Source of the DNA: a virus
Reading direction: 5' to 3' (one strand)
Length of the DNA: 36,372 bases
IMG/VR virus record: IMGVR_UViG_3300042558_000393
Span: 1-36,372 of that record
How positions within the stretch are numbered: position 1 is the first letter of the stretch; the number at the start of each line of letters is the position of its first letter. The notes beneath the pieces were generated by a model. The model was not told the DNA's origin. It saw only the letters and a program-made list of their open reading frames with translations, and did not search any database. This document shows positions 5,361 through 12,460 of this stretch, in pieces. A program made the translations under genes and the position numbers.

Positions 5361-5421
5361 GTTGATAGACCTCTATCAACTTTCCAATAAACATACAAAC
5401 AAACCGTTGGAACAATCCAAC
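5361..5421 (+). repeat. Hairpin repeat copy 5 and a second stem-loop before the amidotransferase gene
   Basis: An exact core repeat lies at 5361-5380, four bases after the amidoligase TAG. GTTGGA-acaa-TCCAAC at 5406-5421 forms a second stem. AAAGGA and ATG 5436 follow directly, so the second stem lies close to the ribosome site. Confidence 0.8.
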
Positions 5422-5435
5422 AGAAAGGACACAAC

Positions 5436-6407
5436 ATGTGTCTGCTTACACTAATACCCGATTATGTCAATCCCGATATGGAACGGTTCAAGCATGCTGC
5501 TTTAGCCAATCCTGACGGCTTTGGCTTTGCCATCTCAACTGGCAAGAAAATAATCACAGGACACGGCATGAACTTTGATGAGGTTGCCAACAAGTTCACG
5601 GACTTGCGCACAACCAATCAAGGCCCAGCCATATTCCACTTCCGTTGGGCTACGCATGGCACGGAGACAGTTGATAACTGTCATCCGTTTGTGCTTGGTC
5701 AAGACAACAGCACGGTGCTAGGTCACAATGGAATCCTGCCAGTAGACATCAAGCCAGGTGATACTCGTTCGGACACAAAGGTGTTCGCTCAAGATATCTT
5801 TCCGAATCTTGGTGGCATCACAGCACTTGATGACAATGATTACTTTGTCAGACTTGCTGCATGGGCTAAGGGTTCCAAGTTGGCTTTCCTCACCGTCAAT
5901 GACGATGCCAAGTATGATTGGTACATCGTCAATGAGGCTGATGGTCATTGGGACAAAGAGATGTGGTGGTCTAACCATTCATATGAAGAGCGTCTCTATG
6001 TGCCATCTACGTATCGCTACGGTATGTACAACTCAGCATGGGATTACGGCTACACCGATTACGATGCCAAGCCGTTAGTCCACATACCATCTTCTGACGA
6101 AGATGATTATGATGATGAGGCTGGCATTCTTCTTGATGAGGCAATCCAACAGATGGAAGTGTACATGACGCAAATCAACGACACCACCGTGTTGCTTGAG
6201 TGCTACACATGCGCACATTCACAACATATCTCAGCAGATGCAGTGTATTCACATTGCCCTGCATGCGAGGCATGTTTATTCTGTGGTGCTCATCATGACT
6301 GTGGATGTTGGCAAGCATTTGATGTGTACAACATTGACTACTACAACCCTCATCACCAGTGGGCTCAGCCAAATAATCAAATGGGCGTACATCCGAGTTA
6401 CTACTAG
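5436..6407 (+). CDS. Class II glutamine amidotransferase (Ntn-hydrolase fold)
   Basis: 323 residues starting MCLL, so Cys2 becomes the N-terminal nucleophile after Met removal, the hallmark of class II glutaminase domains. Supporting motifs are NPDGFGFA 25-32, FRWATHG 69-75, NCHPF 81-85, GHNGI 96-100 and SDTKVFAQD 112-120. These would hydrolyse glutamine to supply ammonia. The last ~75 residues form a separate Cys/His-rich part (CYTC, CPACEACLFCGAHHDCGC), probably zinc binding. With the preceding amidoligase this gives ATP-dependent ligation plus ammonia supply in one operon. No synthase domain such as that of GlmS, PurF or GltB is attached, so the partner must be separate. AAAGGA precedes the start. 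Confidence 0.85.
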   Translation: MCLLTLIPDYVNPDMERFKHAALANPDGFGFAISTGKKIITGHGMNFDEVANKFTDLRTTNQGPAIFHFRWATHGTETVDNCHPFVLGQDNSTVLGHNGILPVDIKPGDTRSDTKVFAQDIFPNLGGITALDDNDYFVRLAAWAKGSKLAFLTVNDDAKYDWYIVNEADGHWDKEMWWSNHSYEERLYVPSTYRYGMYNSAWDYGYTDYDAKPLVHIPSSDEDDYDDEAGILLDEAIQQMEVYMTQINDTTVLLECYTCAHSQHISADAVYSHCPACEACLFCGAHHDCGCWQAFDVYNIDYYNPHHQWAQPNNQMGVHPSYY

Positions 6408-6415
6408 GAGGTAGA

Positions 6416-6568
6416 ATGAATCAAGAAGAAAGATACGAATACTGGCGCAACGCTGTGCAAACAGCGTTCGCCAAGTCAGGTCTGGTGCTCAAGGAAGTCA
6501 CACTTGATGACCTTGTTCCAGAAGCAAATACACAAACAAACACACAAACACAAGGAGAAATACAATGA
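6416..6568 (+). CDS. Hypothetical protein (50 aa)
   Basis: ATG 6416 has AGGAGG five bases upstream, one of the strongest ribosome sites here. MNQEERYEYWRNAVQTAFAKSGLVLKEVTLDDLVPEA is followed by a low-complexity TQTNTQTQGE tail made by CACAAACA-type repeats before the next ribosome site. The stop overlaps the next ATG. No family was recognised. Confidence 0.6.
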   Translation: MNQEERYEYWRNAVQTAFAKSGLVLKEVTLDDLVPEANTQTNTQTQGEIQ

Positions 6569-7074
6569 CAACAATCAGACTATCCACACAATCAGTTGAT
6601 ATACCAGTCACATTCAGTTCGGGAGATATTGGCAACTTGTTTGACCAATCCCTAACCGACATGATTGCAGAGCGTGTAAATGCTGCAATCTTGGTAAGTC
6701 AGCCAGATGAGACTGCGGTTGCTACAACGCTGGAGAACAGCACACGATTCAATCGCAACATCAGAAATCAGGTAATGGAAAGCATTGACTACAGCGAAAT
6801 CAGGAGGGATGTATTAGAAGAAATCAACTACTCCGAAATCGTTGAAAGTGTTGAGGGCTTGTTTGATGAAGCAAGGTTCGTTGTTGCTTTGACACGCAAT
6901 ATCAGGTTCAAGAACATGATTGAGAACACCATGAACTCAATCGTGTATTCAGATACACTTACTGAACTGGTCAAGAAGGCTGTTCAGGAGAGGACAGCAA
7001 ACATAGAAAACGAGATTGCCGATAAGGTTCTCGCCATTATCAGCAATCGTTTGAACGGAGGTATGGATGTCTAG
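6565..7074 (+). CDS. Hypothetical protein (169 aa)
   Basis: ATG 6565 overlaps the previous TGA and has AAGGAG upstream. The protein is acidic and largely helical, with near-repeated segments IDYSEIRRDVLEEI, INYSEIVESVEGLF and IVYSDTLTELVKKAV, suggesting an internal repeat of about 20-50 residues. There are no cysteines and no membrane helix. No family was recognised. It overlaps the WhiB gene by 8 bases. Confidence 0.65.
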   Translation: MTTIRLSTQSVDIPVTFSSGDIGNLFDQSLTDMIAERVNAAILVSQPDETAVATTLENSTRFNRNIRNQVMESIDYSEIRRDVLEEINYSEIVESVEGLFDEARFVVALTRNIRFKNMIENTMNSIVYSDTLTELVKKAVQERTANIENEIADKVLAIISNRLNGGMDV

Positions 7075-7348
7075 TACACCATTCAACTTATACACACCCT
7101 TGTTCTTCAAGGATGCTCTGTGCAAGGGGGCACCACAAGATTGGTTCTTCCCCGAGTTCAGCGGTAATCACCGAGGAATAAGACAAGCGAAACAGTTATG
7201 TTCCACTTGTCCTGTGTCCGAACAGTGCCTTGCATACGGAATGGAGACAAACTCTTCAGGCGTATGGGGAGGTATCACACTTGATAGAGGCAATAACAGA
7301 AGAAGAAAAAAATCAACAAACCAACAACAGAAAGAAGAAACAAAATGA
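7067..7348 (+). CDS. whiB: WhiB-family Fe-S transcriptional regulator
   Basis: 93 residues; ATG 7067 has GGAGG six bases upstream and overlaps the end of the previous gene. Four cysteines, C19, C45, C48 and C54 (ALCKG; QLCSTCPVSEQCLAYG), give the WhiB [4Fe-4S] pattern. GVWGG at 65-69 is the family's beta-turn, and RGNNRRRKK is the basic tail that contacts DNA. WhiB proteins bind region 4 of the primary sigma factor and alter promoter choice; actinophage copies are known, such as WhiBTM4 of mycobacteriophage TM4, which inhibits host WhiB2 and gives superinfection exclusion. Here it could redirect host transcription. The final codons (EETK) overlap the next start. Confidence 0.9.
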   Translation: MSSTPFNLYTPLFFKDALCKGAPQDWFFPEFSGNHRGIRQAKQLCSTCPVSEQCLAYGMETNSSGVWGGITLDRGNNRRRKKSTNQQQKEETK

Positions 7349-7827
7349 AAAACATAGAAAGAATCCACAAGTACATCAAAGAGTCAGGTATCAACCCCGA
7401 TGGTCACAACTCCAAGAGGGCTAAACTCTACGGCATCGACATGATGGGAGGTTTGGAACCATTCGTTGAACTCATTGGAGAGAACGGCGATGTGTACGAA
7501 CTACTGTCGGACTACAGCAACGCCGCAAACTGTGGTGAGTTCACCAAGTTCGCAATCGCAACATGTGGTTGGGCTGCACCGTTATCCGAAGATGATACAT
7601 ACGATGATTCAGTCAAACCATCAGAGCACCCAAAACGTAGGCGTGTGATGTTAGTTTCTATGTACGACGGTGGCAAGTTGTACTCAGCGATTGACTTTGA
7701 GGACAGCGATGAATATGTCTACGACGATAGCGGTCGTGGAGAACTAGCAGATGCGATGATGCAATTTGCAGCAATATCCCAGGCAATGAAGATAGTCAAG
7801 AAGACCATGGAGGGTCACAATGAATAG
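7345..7827 (+). CDS. Hypothetical acidic protein (160 aa)
   Basis: ATG 7345 overlaps the WhiB stop (ATGA) with AAAGAAGAAAC upstream. There is a basic N-terminal helix (MKNIERIHKYIKESGINP), a middle with GGLEPFVELIGENGDVYELL and FAIATCGWAAPL, a KRRRVMLVSMYDGGKLYSAIDF strand region and a very acidic DEYVYDDSGRGELADAMMQ part. The fold looks alpha/beta. No family was recognised. It overlaps the next gene by 8 bases. Confidence 0.65.
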   Translation: MKNIERIHKYIKESGINPDGHNSKRAKLYGIDMMGGLEPFVELIGENGDVYELLSDYSNAANCGEFTKFAIATCGWAAPLSEDDTYDDSVKPSEHPKRRRVMLVSMYDGGKLYSAIDFEDSDEYVYDDSGRGELADAMMQFAAISQAMKIVKKTMEGHNE

Positions 7828-8047
7828 GAAACTAGAACCAACACTGGAGGTGTCGCTAACTCTTTCTGAGTTACGTGCCGTAGTGAAATCACTGTCCATC
7901 GGTGTAGACCAACTGGCTAAAAAAATCCAGCGTCTGGGCGATGGTCGAAGGGCTGACTCAACACACGATGAGTTCAGCGAACTTCTATCTGCGAAACAAG
8001 AGATGGAAGATGTCATGTCAGCCGCACTACAAGGAGATAATCATTGA
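7820..8047 (+). CDS. Hypothetical coiled-coil protein (75 aa)
   Basis: ATG 7820 lies within the previous gene's end with GGAGG about eight bases upstream. LTLSELRAVVKSLSIGVDQLAKKIQRL and DEFSELLSAKQEMEDVMSAAL form two helices with leucine spacing. No family was recognised. Its TGA overlaps the TTG start of the lysozyme-like gene as TTGA. Confidence 0.6.
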   Translation: MNRKLEPTLEVSLTLSELRAVVKSLSIGVDQLAKKIQRLGDGRRADSTHDEFSELLSAKQEMEDVMSAALQGDNH

Positions 8048-8433
8048 TAGCGAAACTAGTAATCTCATTCATGCTGTTCACGGGGGGCTCTTACGAGCCT
8101 CCCGTTTCAGTTGCATCATGGGCTTTGTGTCCGCAGTACTGGCAGATGGCAATAGACCAAGGGTTCAGGCAATCACAACTTCATGTACTGGATGCAGTCA
8201 TGTGGCGTGAGAGCAGGTGTCAGCCACATCAGCACAACATCAAAGACCCAAACGGTGGTTCCAGAGGGCTTATGCAAATCAACGGCTCTTGGACTCGCTG
8301 GTTGCGCTCTAGAGGCATCCTAAGCACCGCTGAGGACTTGTTCAAGCCTGAAGTGAACCTGAGAGCCTCTCTCGCCATTCACAACTATGCGCATGGAAGA
8401 TATCAGAAAGGATGGAACCCATGGGGAATGTAG
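8044..8433 (+). CDS. Secreted lytic transglycosylase/lysozyme-like protein
   Basis: 129 residues from TTG 8044, supported by AAGGAG seven bases upstream and a TTGA overlap with the previous stop. Residues 1-23 (MIAKLVISFMLFTGG...) form a signal-like hydrophobic segment. The rest fits the SLT/goose-lysozyme-like fold: MWRESRC with catalytic Glu56, then NGGSRGLMQIN 70-80 and a late AIHNYAHGRYQKGWNPWG. It would cleave the glycan backbone of peptidoglycan outside the membrane. The gene sits in the early plus arm, far from the M15 endolysin and the holin candidates. It could serve in lysis, wall remodelling, or be virion-borne. It is shorter than most SLT proteins. Confidence 0.8.
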   Translation: MIAKLVISFMLFTGGSYEPPVSVASWALCPQYWQMAIDQGFRQSQLHVLDAVMWRESRCQPHQHNIKDPNGGSRGLMQINGSWTRWLRSRGILSTAEDLFKPEVNLRASLAIHNYAHGRYQKGWNPWGM

Positions 8434-8437
8434 ACCT

Positions 8438-8499
8438 GTTACAATGGGGGGGAACGGGGGGGAACCACAGTCCTCGCTTCTGCCCCGTTGGGGCGAAGC
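8438..8499 (+). promoter_or_regulatory. Probable promoter and structured leader of the replication operon
   Basis: TGTTACAAT at 8438-8446 (final T at 8445) resembles an extended -10 element (TGn-TACAAT); no -35 is visible at 17 bases. G7 (8446-8452), AAC and G7 (8456-8462) follow, placing likely initiation in the first G-run. A hairpin at 8476-8499 pairs GCTTC/GAAGC and GCCCC/GGGGC with one bulged T and a GTT loop. The nuclease ATG is at 8548. The arrangement parallels 461-540. Confidence 0.5.
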
Positions 8500-8547
8500 G
8501 CACAAGATACAGACACAAAGAAAACAACACAAACAAAGGAGAAAACT

Positions 8548-9414
8548 ATGAGAATAAATAACCGTGAGTCCGCTTTGACACAGGTGTTCGTTCGCCAGTC
8601 ATGGCTAGGTGATGCACTGATGTGTCCCGAACGAGCAAGGCTTTCCGCCTTGCATCCCGAGATGCGTAAAGAGAATGATTCAGCAATGATGGGTACGGCT
8701 GTTCACGCAGGTATTGAAGCCGTTCTTGAAACTCAGATTCCTGCATCTGACATTGCTGAGTTTTCCGTGACCGCATTCCGTGCCAAGGAATACACGATGA
8801 TGAAAGACGAGGGCAAGTCAATCAACATCACCAACACAGACCCAAAGAACTGGGATAAGCACATTGCCTCGATGGCTGAAGCATGGGTCAAAGACATCAT
8901 GCCTCATGTTCCAGAGGGTGGTACACCTGAGTTCAAGTTTGAGACAAAGATATGTGAGGTGCAGACCGAGCAATTCGAGTACGAACTTTGGTACGAGGGA
9001 ACGATGGACTACTTCCATCCCCAAGGTATCTGGGACTGGAAGACTGCTGCTCGTAAGTACTACGAGGCAGAGAAGCAGTCACAGAACATCCAGTCATCTG
9101 TGTACGCATTGTCCGCAGTTGCGCTTGGTCTCACAGAGTTTGACGTCAAGTTCAACTTCGGTGTGATGATTCGCAATGGCTCATCCACTGGACAGATTGT
9201 GACCGTAGAAAGAACTGCTGGTCACGGTGAATGGATTAAGCAACAAACGATTTCACTCGTAAACACTTTGTTTGCGATGAAAGCAAATCTTCCATCAGAA
9301 CGATGGTTGATGAATGACCAGCACTTCCTCTGTTCGCAGAGGTGGTGTCCAGTATGGTCACTATGCAAGGGGAGTCATGTTGGCTCCGATAACAATGCCG
9401 AGGAGGCAAACTAA
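8548..9414 (+). CDS. RecB/Cas4-type PD-(D/E)XK exonuclease with Fe-S cysteines
   Basis: 288 residues from ATG 8548, with AGGAG eight bases upstream. The order CPERARLS (C26), GTAVHAGIE (H53), EGTMDYF (D154), WDWKTA (D163, K165) and QSQNIQSSVYAL (Q/Y motif) is that of the PDDEXK_1 family. C262, C267 and C273 with C26 would complete the Fe-S cluster seen in Cas4 and AddB. It should degrade or resect DNA, for recombination-dependent replication or host DNA recycling. It leads the replication operon, and no cas genes are nearby, so a CRISPR role is unlikely. The stop overlaps the next ATG (TAATG). Confidence 0.85.
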   Translation: MRINNRESALTQVFVRQSWLGDALMCPERARLSALHPEMRKENDSAMMGTAVHAGIEAVLETQIPASDIAEFSVTAFRAKEYTMMKDEGKSINITNTDPKNWDKHIASMAEAWVKDIMPHVPEGGTPEFKFETKICEVQTEQFEYELWYEGTMDYFHPQGIWDWKTAARKYYEAEKQSQNIQSSVYALSAVALGLTEFDVKFNFGVMIRNGSSTGQIVTVERTAGHGEWIKQQTISLVNTLFAMKANLPSERWLMNDQHFLCSQRWCPVWSLCKGSHVGSDNNAEEAN

Positions 9415-9851
9415 TGGATAAGGACAGAGCAATCATTACCCAAGTCTGTGCAAAGATTGCAGCAGACCTAACAGATAAGAGTACGGATGTGGACACACGA
9501 CTCGGTGAGTTCGCAACCTTATTCTCTACCGTCAGCGACATCCTCATGGAGTCGATTTATGGCGAGACAGCAACCACAACACCAACACTTGCAGAACAGA
9601 ACAGCAAGGTAGTGAGCATGGTCAAAGAAGCATTCAACGCTGAAGAAGTATTCACACCGAATGCATCAGCAGGTGTTTCTGTAAAGGGTCAGCAACACGG
9701 TCCTTTGCCAGAGTGGCTAATCAAAGCATGTAAGCGTGATGGCGTAACACTTGTGTACGACAACCGTGACGGTCTTGCAGCAAATCCAAAGCGACCATCC
9801 TTCAAAGCAGTAGATGCTGAGAAGGCTTACTGGCCACCACGGAGCCGATAA
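9414..9851 (+). CDS. Hypothetical protein between nuclease and helicase; candidate ssDNA-binding partner
   Basis: 145 residues, ATG 9414 overlapping the previous TAA. The N-terminal half is helical (IITQVCAKIAADLT...FATLFSTVSDILME). A Thr-rich linker leads to a C-terminal module, PEWLIKACKRDGVTLVYDNRDGLAANPKRPSFKAVDAEKAYWPPRSR, with many aromatic and basic residues. The position between a RecB-like nuclease and a DnaB-like ATPase is where actinophages often carry an ssDNA-binding or loader protein, but no OB-fold is provable by eye. The stop overlaps the helicase start. Confidence 0.65.
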   Translation: MDKDRAIITQVCAKIAADLTDKSTDVDTRLGEFATLFSTVSDILMESIYGETATTTPTLAEQNSKVVSMVKEAFNAEEVFTPNASAGVSVKGQQHGPLPEWLIKACKRDGVTLVYDNRDGLAANPKRPSFKAVDAEKAYWPPRSR

Positions 9852-10867
9852 TGAGACTAACCGCAGAACAAATATCTGCGGGCTGGGAATCGGTGGGGCG
9901 ACCACAAGTCGCTCCACCTTCCGAGTATCGGATGTACTCACCACTCTCTGAGGCTGCTGACTCTTTCGTAAGATGGGCTCAGTCGCCACAGGAGCGTGTG
10001 CATTTAGGTATTGCTCGCATTGACGCAGAGATGCGTGGTATTGCGGCAGGAGAAGTGGCAATGATGTTGGGCTTTGCGCATGGTGGTAAGACACTCTTAC
10101 TACTTCACGCATTGCGTCACAACCGTGACAAGCACATCGCCATGTTCATTCCTGACGAGCCACGACAACTCGTATTGACCAAACTCACCTGCATGCATCA
10201 TCGCATTGATGCACGAGAACTGGAAGCACGAGTAGCAGCAGATGACAAAGATGCCATCGAATTGCTACGCAGAACGGCTGAGGAAGATTTCCCCAACCTT
10301 GCTGTGTTTGACCAGCCACTAACTTCATCCGACATGGAACGTGCCTACAACGAGGTATGTGATGTGTGGGGTCAAGCACCTGAACTTGTAGTTGTTGACT
10401 ACTTGGATTTGGTAGAAGCAGGAGAGACAGTTCCGGATAAGGCAAACTTCATCAAGTCATTCGGGCGTAGGCACGACATTCCAATGTTGGTCTTACACCA
10501 GACATCACGCACCGCAGGTGCGGATGGCAAGAAGATGACCATGAGTTCAGGCTCATACGGCGGTGAACAACAAGCAACACAAATCATTGGTGTTCGCCGT
10601 AAGAAGTATGAGATTGCTGCTGAGATACATGAACTGACACAGAAACTTGACCGTTCGCATTCCGAACGAGCACAAGACCGATTGGACTTCTTGCGACATG
10701 AACAGCGTGTTCATGAGTACACAGTCACAATCAACCTGTTGAAGAACAAGCGTCCAGCAGGACAACTCGTAGATGACATTGACTTTGAGTTGGATGTTGC
10801 CACGGGTCGTCTTACCGACCTCAGCGGTGCACTGCCCGACCAGTACCATCAGGAGTCTGCTTTCTAA
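9851..10867 (+). CDS. DnaB/RecA-like replicative helicase ATPase
   Basis: 338 residues. Walker A is GFAHGGKT at 74-81, Walker B is LVVVDYLDL at ~179-187, and LHQTSR at 215-220 corresponds to the DnaB/RecA sensor region. A Tyr/Gly-rich SSGSYGGEQQATQIIGVRR motif and a late MLKNKRPAG-like segment (INLLKNKRPAGQ) fit the DnaB C-terminal domain. The long helical insertion (~250-300) is unusual. It lacks the DnaB N-terminal domain, as many phage helicases do. With the primase encoded next it probably drives the phage fork, using the host polymerase. TAATG overlap with the primase gene. Confidence 0.82.
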   Translation: MRLTAEQISAGWESVGRPQVAPPSEYRMYSPLSEAADSFVRWAQSPQERVHLGIARIDAEMRGIAAGEVAMMLGFAHGGKTLLLLHALRHNRDKHIAMFIPDEPRQLVLTKLTCMHHRIDARELEARVAADDKDAIELLRRTAEEDFPNLAVFDQPLTSSDMERAYNEVCDVWGQAPELVVVDYLDLVEAGETVPDKANFIKSFGRRHDIPMLVLHQTSRTAGADGKKMTMSSGSYGGEQQATQIIGVRRKKYEIAAEIHELTQKLDRSHSERAQDRLDFLRHEQRVHEYTVTINLLKNKRPAGQLVDDIDFELDVATGRLTDLSGALPDQYHQESAF

Positions 10868-11763
10868 TGAATGATGCAATAGAAACATTCATGGATTTAT
10901 TCCAAGGCAGAACTGATGCGTATGGAAGTTGGGAAGGTTCTTCTGTCAAGAAGCCAGTGTCATACGATAACTTTGCTCGCCATCTGTACGGAGAGGAACT
11001 CATCGGGATATATCCCTTGCTCGATAACTCAACCGTCAGGTGGGGATGCTCAGACATTGATGTTGATGACATTGACTCAGCCAGGAATCTCCAGATGGCA
11101 CTACACACCAAGAGCATTCCATCGTTCGTAGAACGAACGGTAAAAGGCTTCCATGTGTGGGTGTTCGCCACCGAGTGGATACCAGCACCAATCATGCGCA
11201 GAGCATTCTTGTCTGCACATGAAGCCATTGGTCTGCCACCCAAGGAGGTCAACCCAAAGCAGGAGGAATGCACAGGGCTTGGTAACTACGTCAGATTGCC
11301 GTACCCCAACGGCATGAATGCAGAACCCGATGTTCGCTACATCATGAACCACGATGACAGTCCCATGAAGTTTGATACCTTCCTGAAGATTGTGTCCGCA
11401 CAGCGAGTTGATGCCGAGAGGCTGAGACCGCTTGCTGAGTTGCATCGTGTCAGACAGAAGGCTTTACTTGAGCCAGCAGTCATGACAGCCTCTGTCCAAG
11501 AGGCGTTGGATTATGTAGATGCTTATGTCGCCACCATCTGGCGCAATGGTCCTCTTGACGGTCGTGACCGTTCCAACACTTTGTGCAAGATGGTGCACAA
11601 GATGCACCAGGGCAATGTGCCAATGAAGTATGCTTATACCATCTTGAAGGATGCTGACAAACGATGGGGGAAGTTTCACCTCAGAGTTGATTGCGTTGAG
11701 CAACTGGTGAAGATAGTAGAAGACATCTACGGGCAAGAAACCAAGGAACCATTCAGACCATAA
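10867..11763 (+). CDS. Archaeo-eukaryotic-type primase (TOTE/phage AEP-like)
   Basis: 298 residues, ATG 10867 overlapping the previous TAA. The core reads ELIGIYPLLDNSTVRWGCSDIDVDD (metal site D63/D65, then D67/D68), KGFHVWVF 93-100 (the sxH-type motif with His96), EVNPKQ 127-132 and GNYVRLPYP 139-147. This order fits the AEP domain found in TOTE conflict systems and in many phage and plasmid primases. The C-terminal ~100 residues (RSNTLCKMVHKMHQGNVPMKYAYTIL...) resemble the helical PriCT-like tail. It should make primers for the adjacent helicase; no DNA polymerase gene is present, so whether it also extends DNA is open. Confidence 0.82.
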   Translation: MNDAIETFMDLFQGRTDAYGSWEGSSVKKPVSYDNFARHLYGEELIGIYPLLDNSTVRWGCSDIDVDDIDSARNLQMALHTKSIPSFVERTVKGFHVWVFATEWIPAPIMRRAFLSAHEAIGLPPKEVNPKQEECTGLGNYVRLPYPNGMNAEPDVRYIMNHDDSPMKFDTFLKIVSAQRVDAERLRPLAELHRVRQKALLEPAVMTASVQEALDYVDAYVATIWRNGPLDGRDRSNTLCKMVHKMHQGNVPMKYAYTILKDADKRWGKFHLRVDCVEQLVKIVEDIYGQETKEPFRP

Positions 11764-12101
11764 TGTTTACTCCATTCATCAAAGATTCAAACACAAGATT
11801 TGATAGCAAGATAATCAAGACTGATGCGTGTTGGATTTGGGATGCAGCAAAAAATAGTAAAGGTTATGGATTGTTCCAAGCAGATAAGAAAAGATGGCTT
11901 GCCCATAGATACTCCTACACAATCCACAATGGAGAGATTCCACAAGGAATGTTCGTTTGTCATGAATGTGACAATCCTGAATGTGTCAACCCAAAACACT
12001 TGTGGCTTGGAGATAACTCAGCCAACATGAAAGACGCTTACAAAAAGGGTCGACTCAACACAAATCAAAATCCGTATGGAAGGAATCAGTTTACAAAATG
12101 A
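11763..12101 (+). CDS. HNH endonuclease (free-standing, homing-type)
   Basis: 112 residues, ATG 11763 overlapping the primase TAA. CWIWDAAKNSKGYG 23-36, AHRYSYTIHNGEIPQG 47-62 and VCHECDNPECVNPKHLWLG 65-83 give the phage HNH_3 pattern with catalytic His67 and metal ligands. NMKDAYKKGR 88-97 is the usual tail. Such genes are often mobile intruders in replication operons; some cleave DNA for packaging, but those sit next to terminase. No intron or insertion scar is visible, and overlaps with both neighbours are intact. A shift to more AT-rich codons than the primase gene is suggested by eye. Confidence 0.85.
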   Translation: MFTPFIKDSNTRFDSKIIKTDACWIWDAAKNSKGYGLFQADKKRWLAHRYSYTIHNGEIPQGMFVCHECDNPECVNPKHLWLGDNSANMKDAYKKGRLNTNQNPYGRNQFTK

Positions 12102-12460
12102 AAAAAATCAAACACCACCAAGTGTTCTCGGTGCGACCCAAGACAAAGGGTCGCCCGAGGATGACACGATTCGGCAAGGCGTACACACCAAAAGAAACGG
12201 TTGCATACGAAAAAGAAATTAGCGAGTTGTATGACGGCCCACTCTTTGAAGATGAACTGTTGAGCATGAAGTTGAGATTCACCGTAGAGGGAACAGAGTT
12301 GCTATTAGAGAAGTTGGAAAAGAATCCCAAGGTAAAGCAACCGAAGTCAAAGTTGACTGGGGATATTGACAACTACGCAAAGTCAATTCTTGATGCACTC
12401 AACGGCGTAGCATACGCCGATGATAAGCAGATAGTAAGTTTGTATTTGGAGAAGGCATGA
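12098..12460 (+). CDS. rusA: RusA-family Holliday junction resolvase
   Basis: 120 residues; ATG 12098 overlaps the HNH stop (ATGA). The N-terminal VRPKTKGRPRMTRFGKAYTP is the basic substrate strand. The C-terminal GDIDNYAKSILDALNGVAYADDKQI (D89, D91, K95, D99, D108, D109) is the RusA catalytic signature. Length matches the family (~120). It would resolve four-way junctions made during recombination or replication, in line with the Fe-S nuclease upstream, and may debranch DNA before packaging. The stop overlaps the start of a tiny membrane ORF. Confidence 0.9.
   Translation: MKKIKHHQVFSVRPKTKGRPRMTRFGKAYTPKETVAYEKEISELYDGPLFEDELLSMKLRFTVEGTELLLEKLEKNPKVKQPKSKLTGDIDNYAKSILDALNGVAYADDKQIVSLYLEKA

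Noticed and set aside
1855-5380. Spaced repeats as a possible CRISPR array
   Set aside because: Spacing is 500-1200 bases with genes between copies, and there are no cas genes; the Cas4-like nuclease belongs to the replication operon.
7278-7297. Possible sixth repeat copy near 7283 (CTTGATAGAGGC)
   Set aside because: Only one half-site matches, in the opposite sense and without the second arm.
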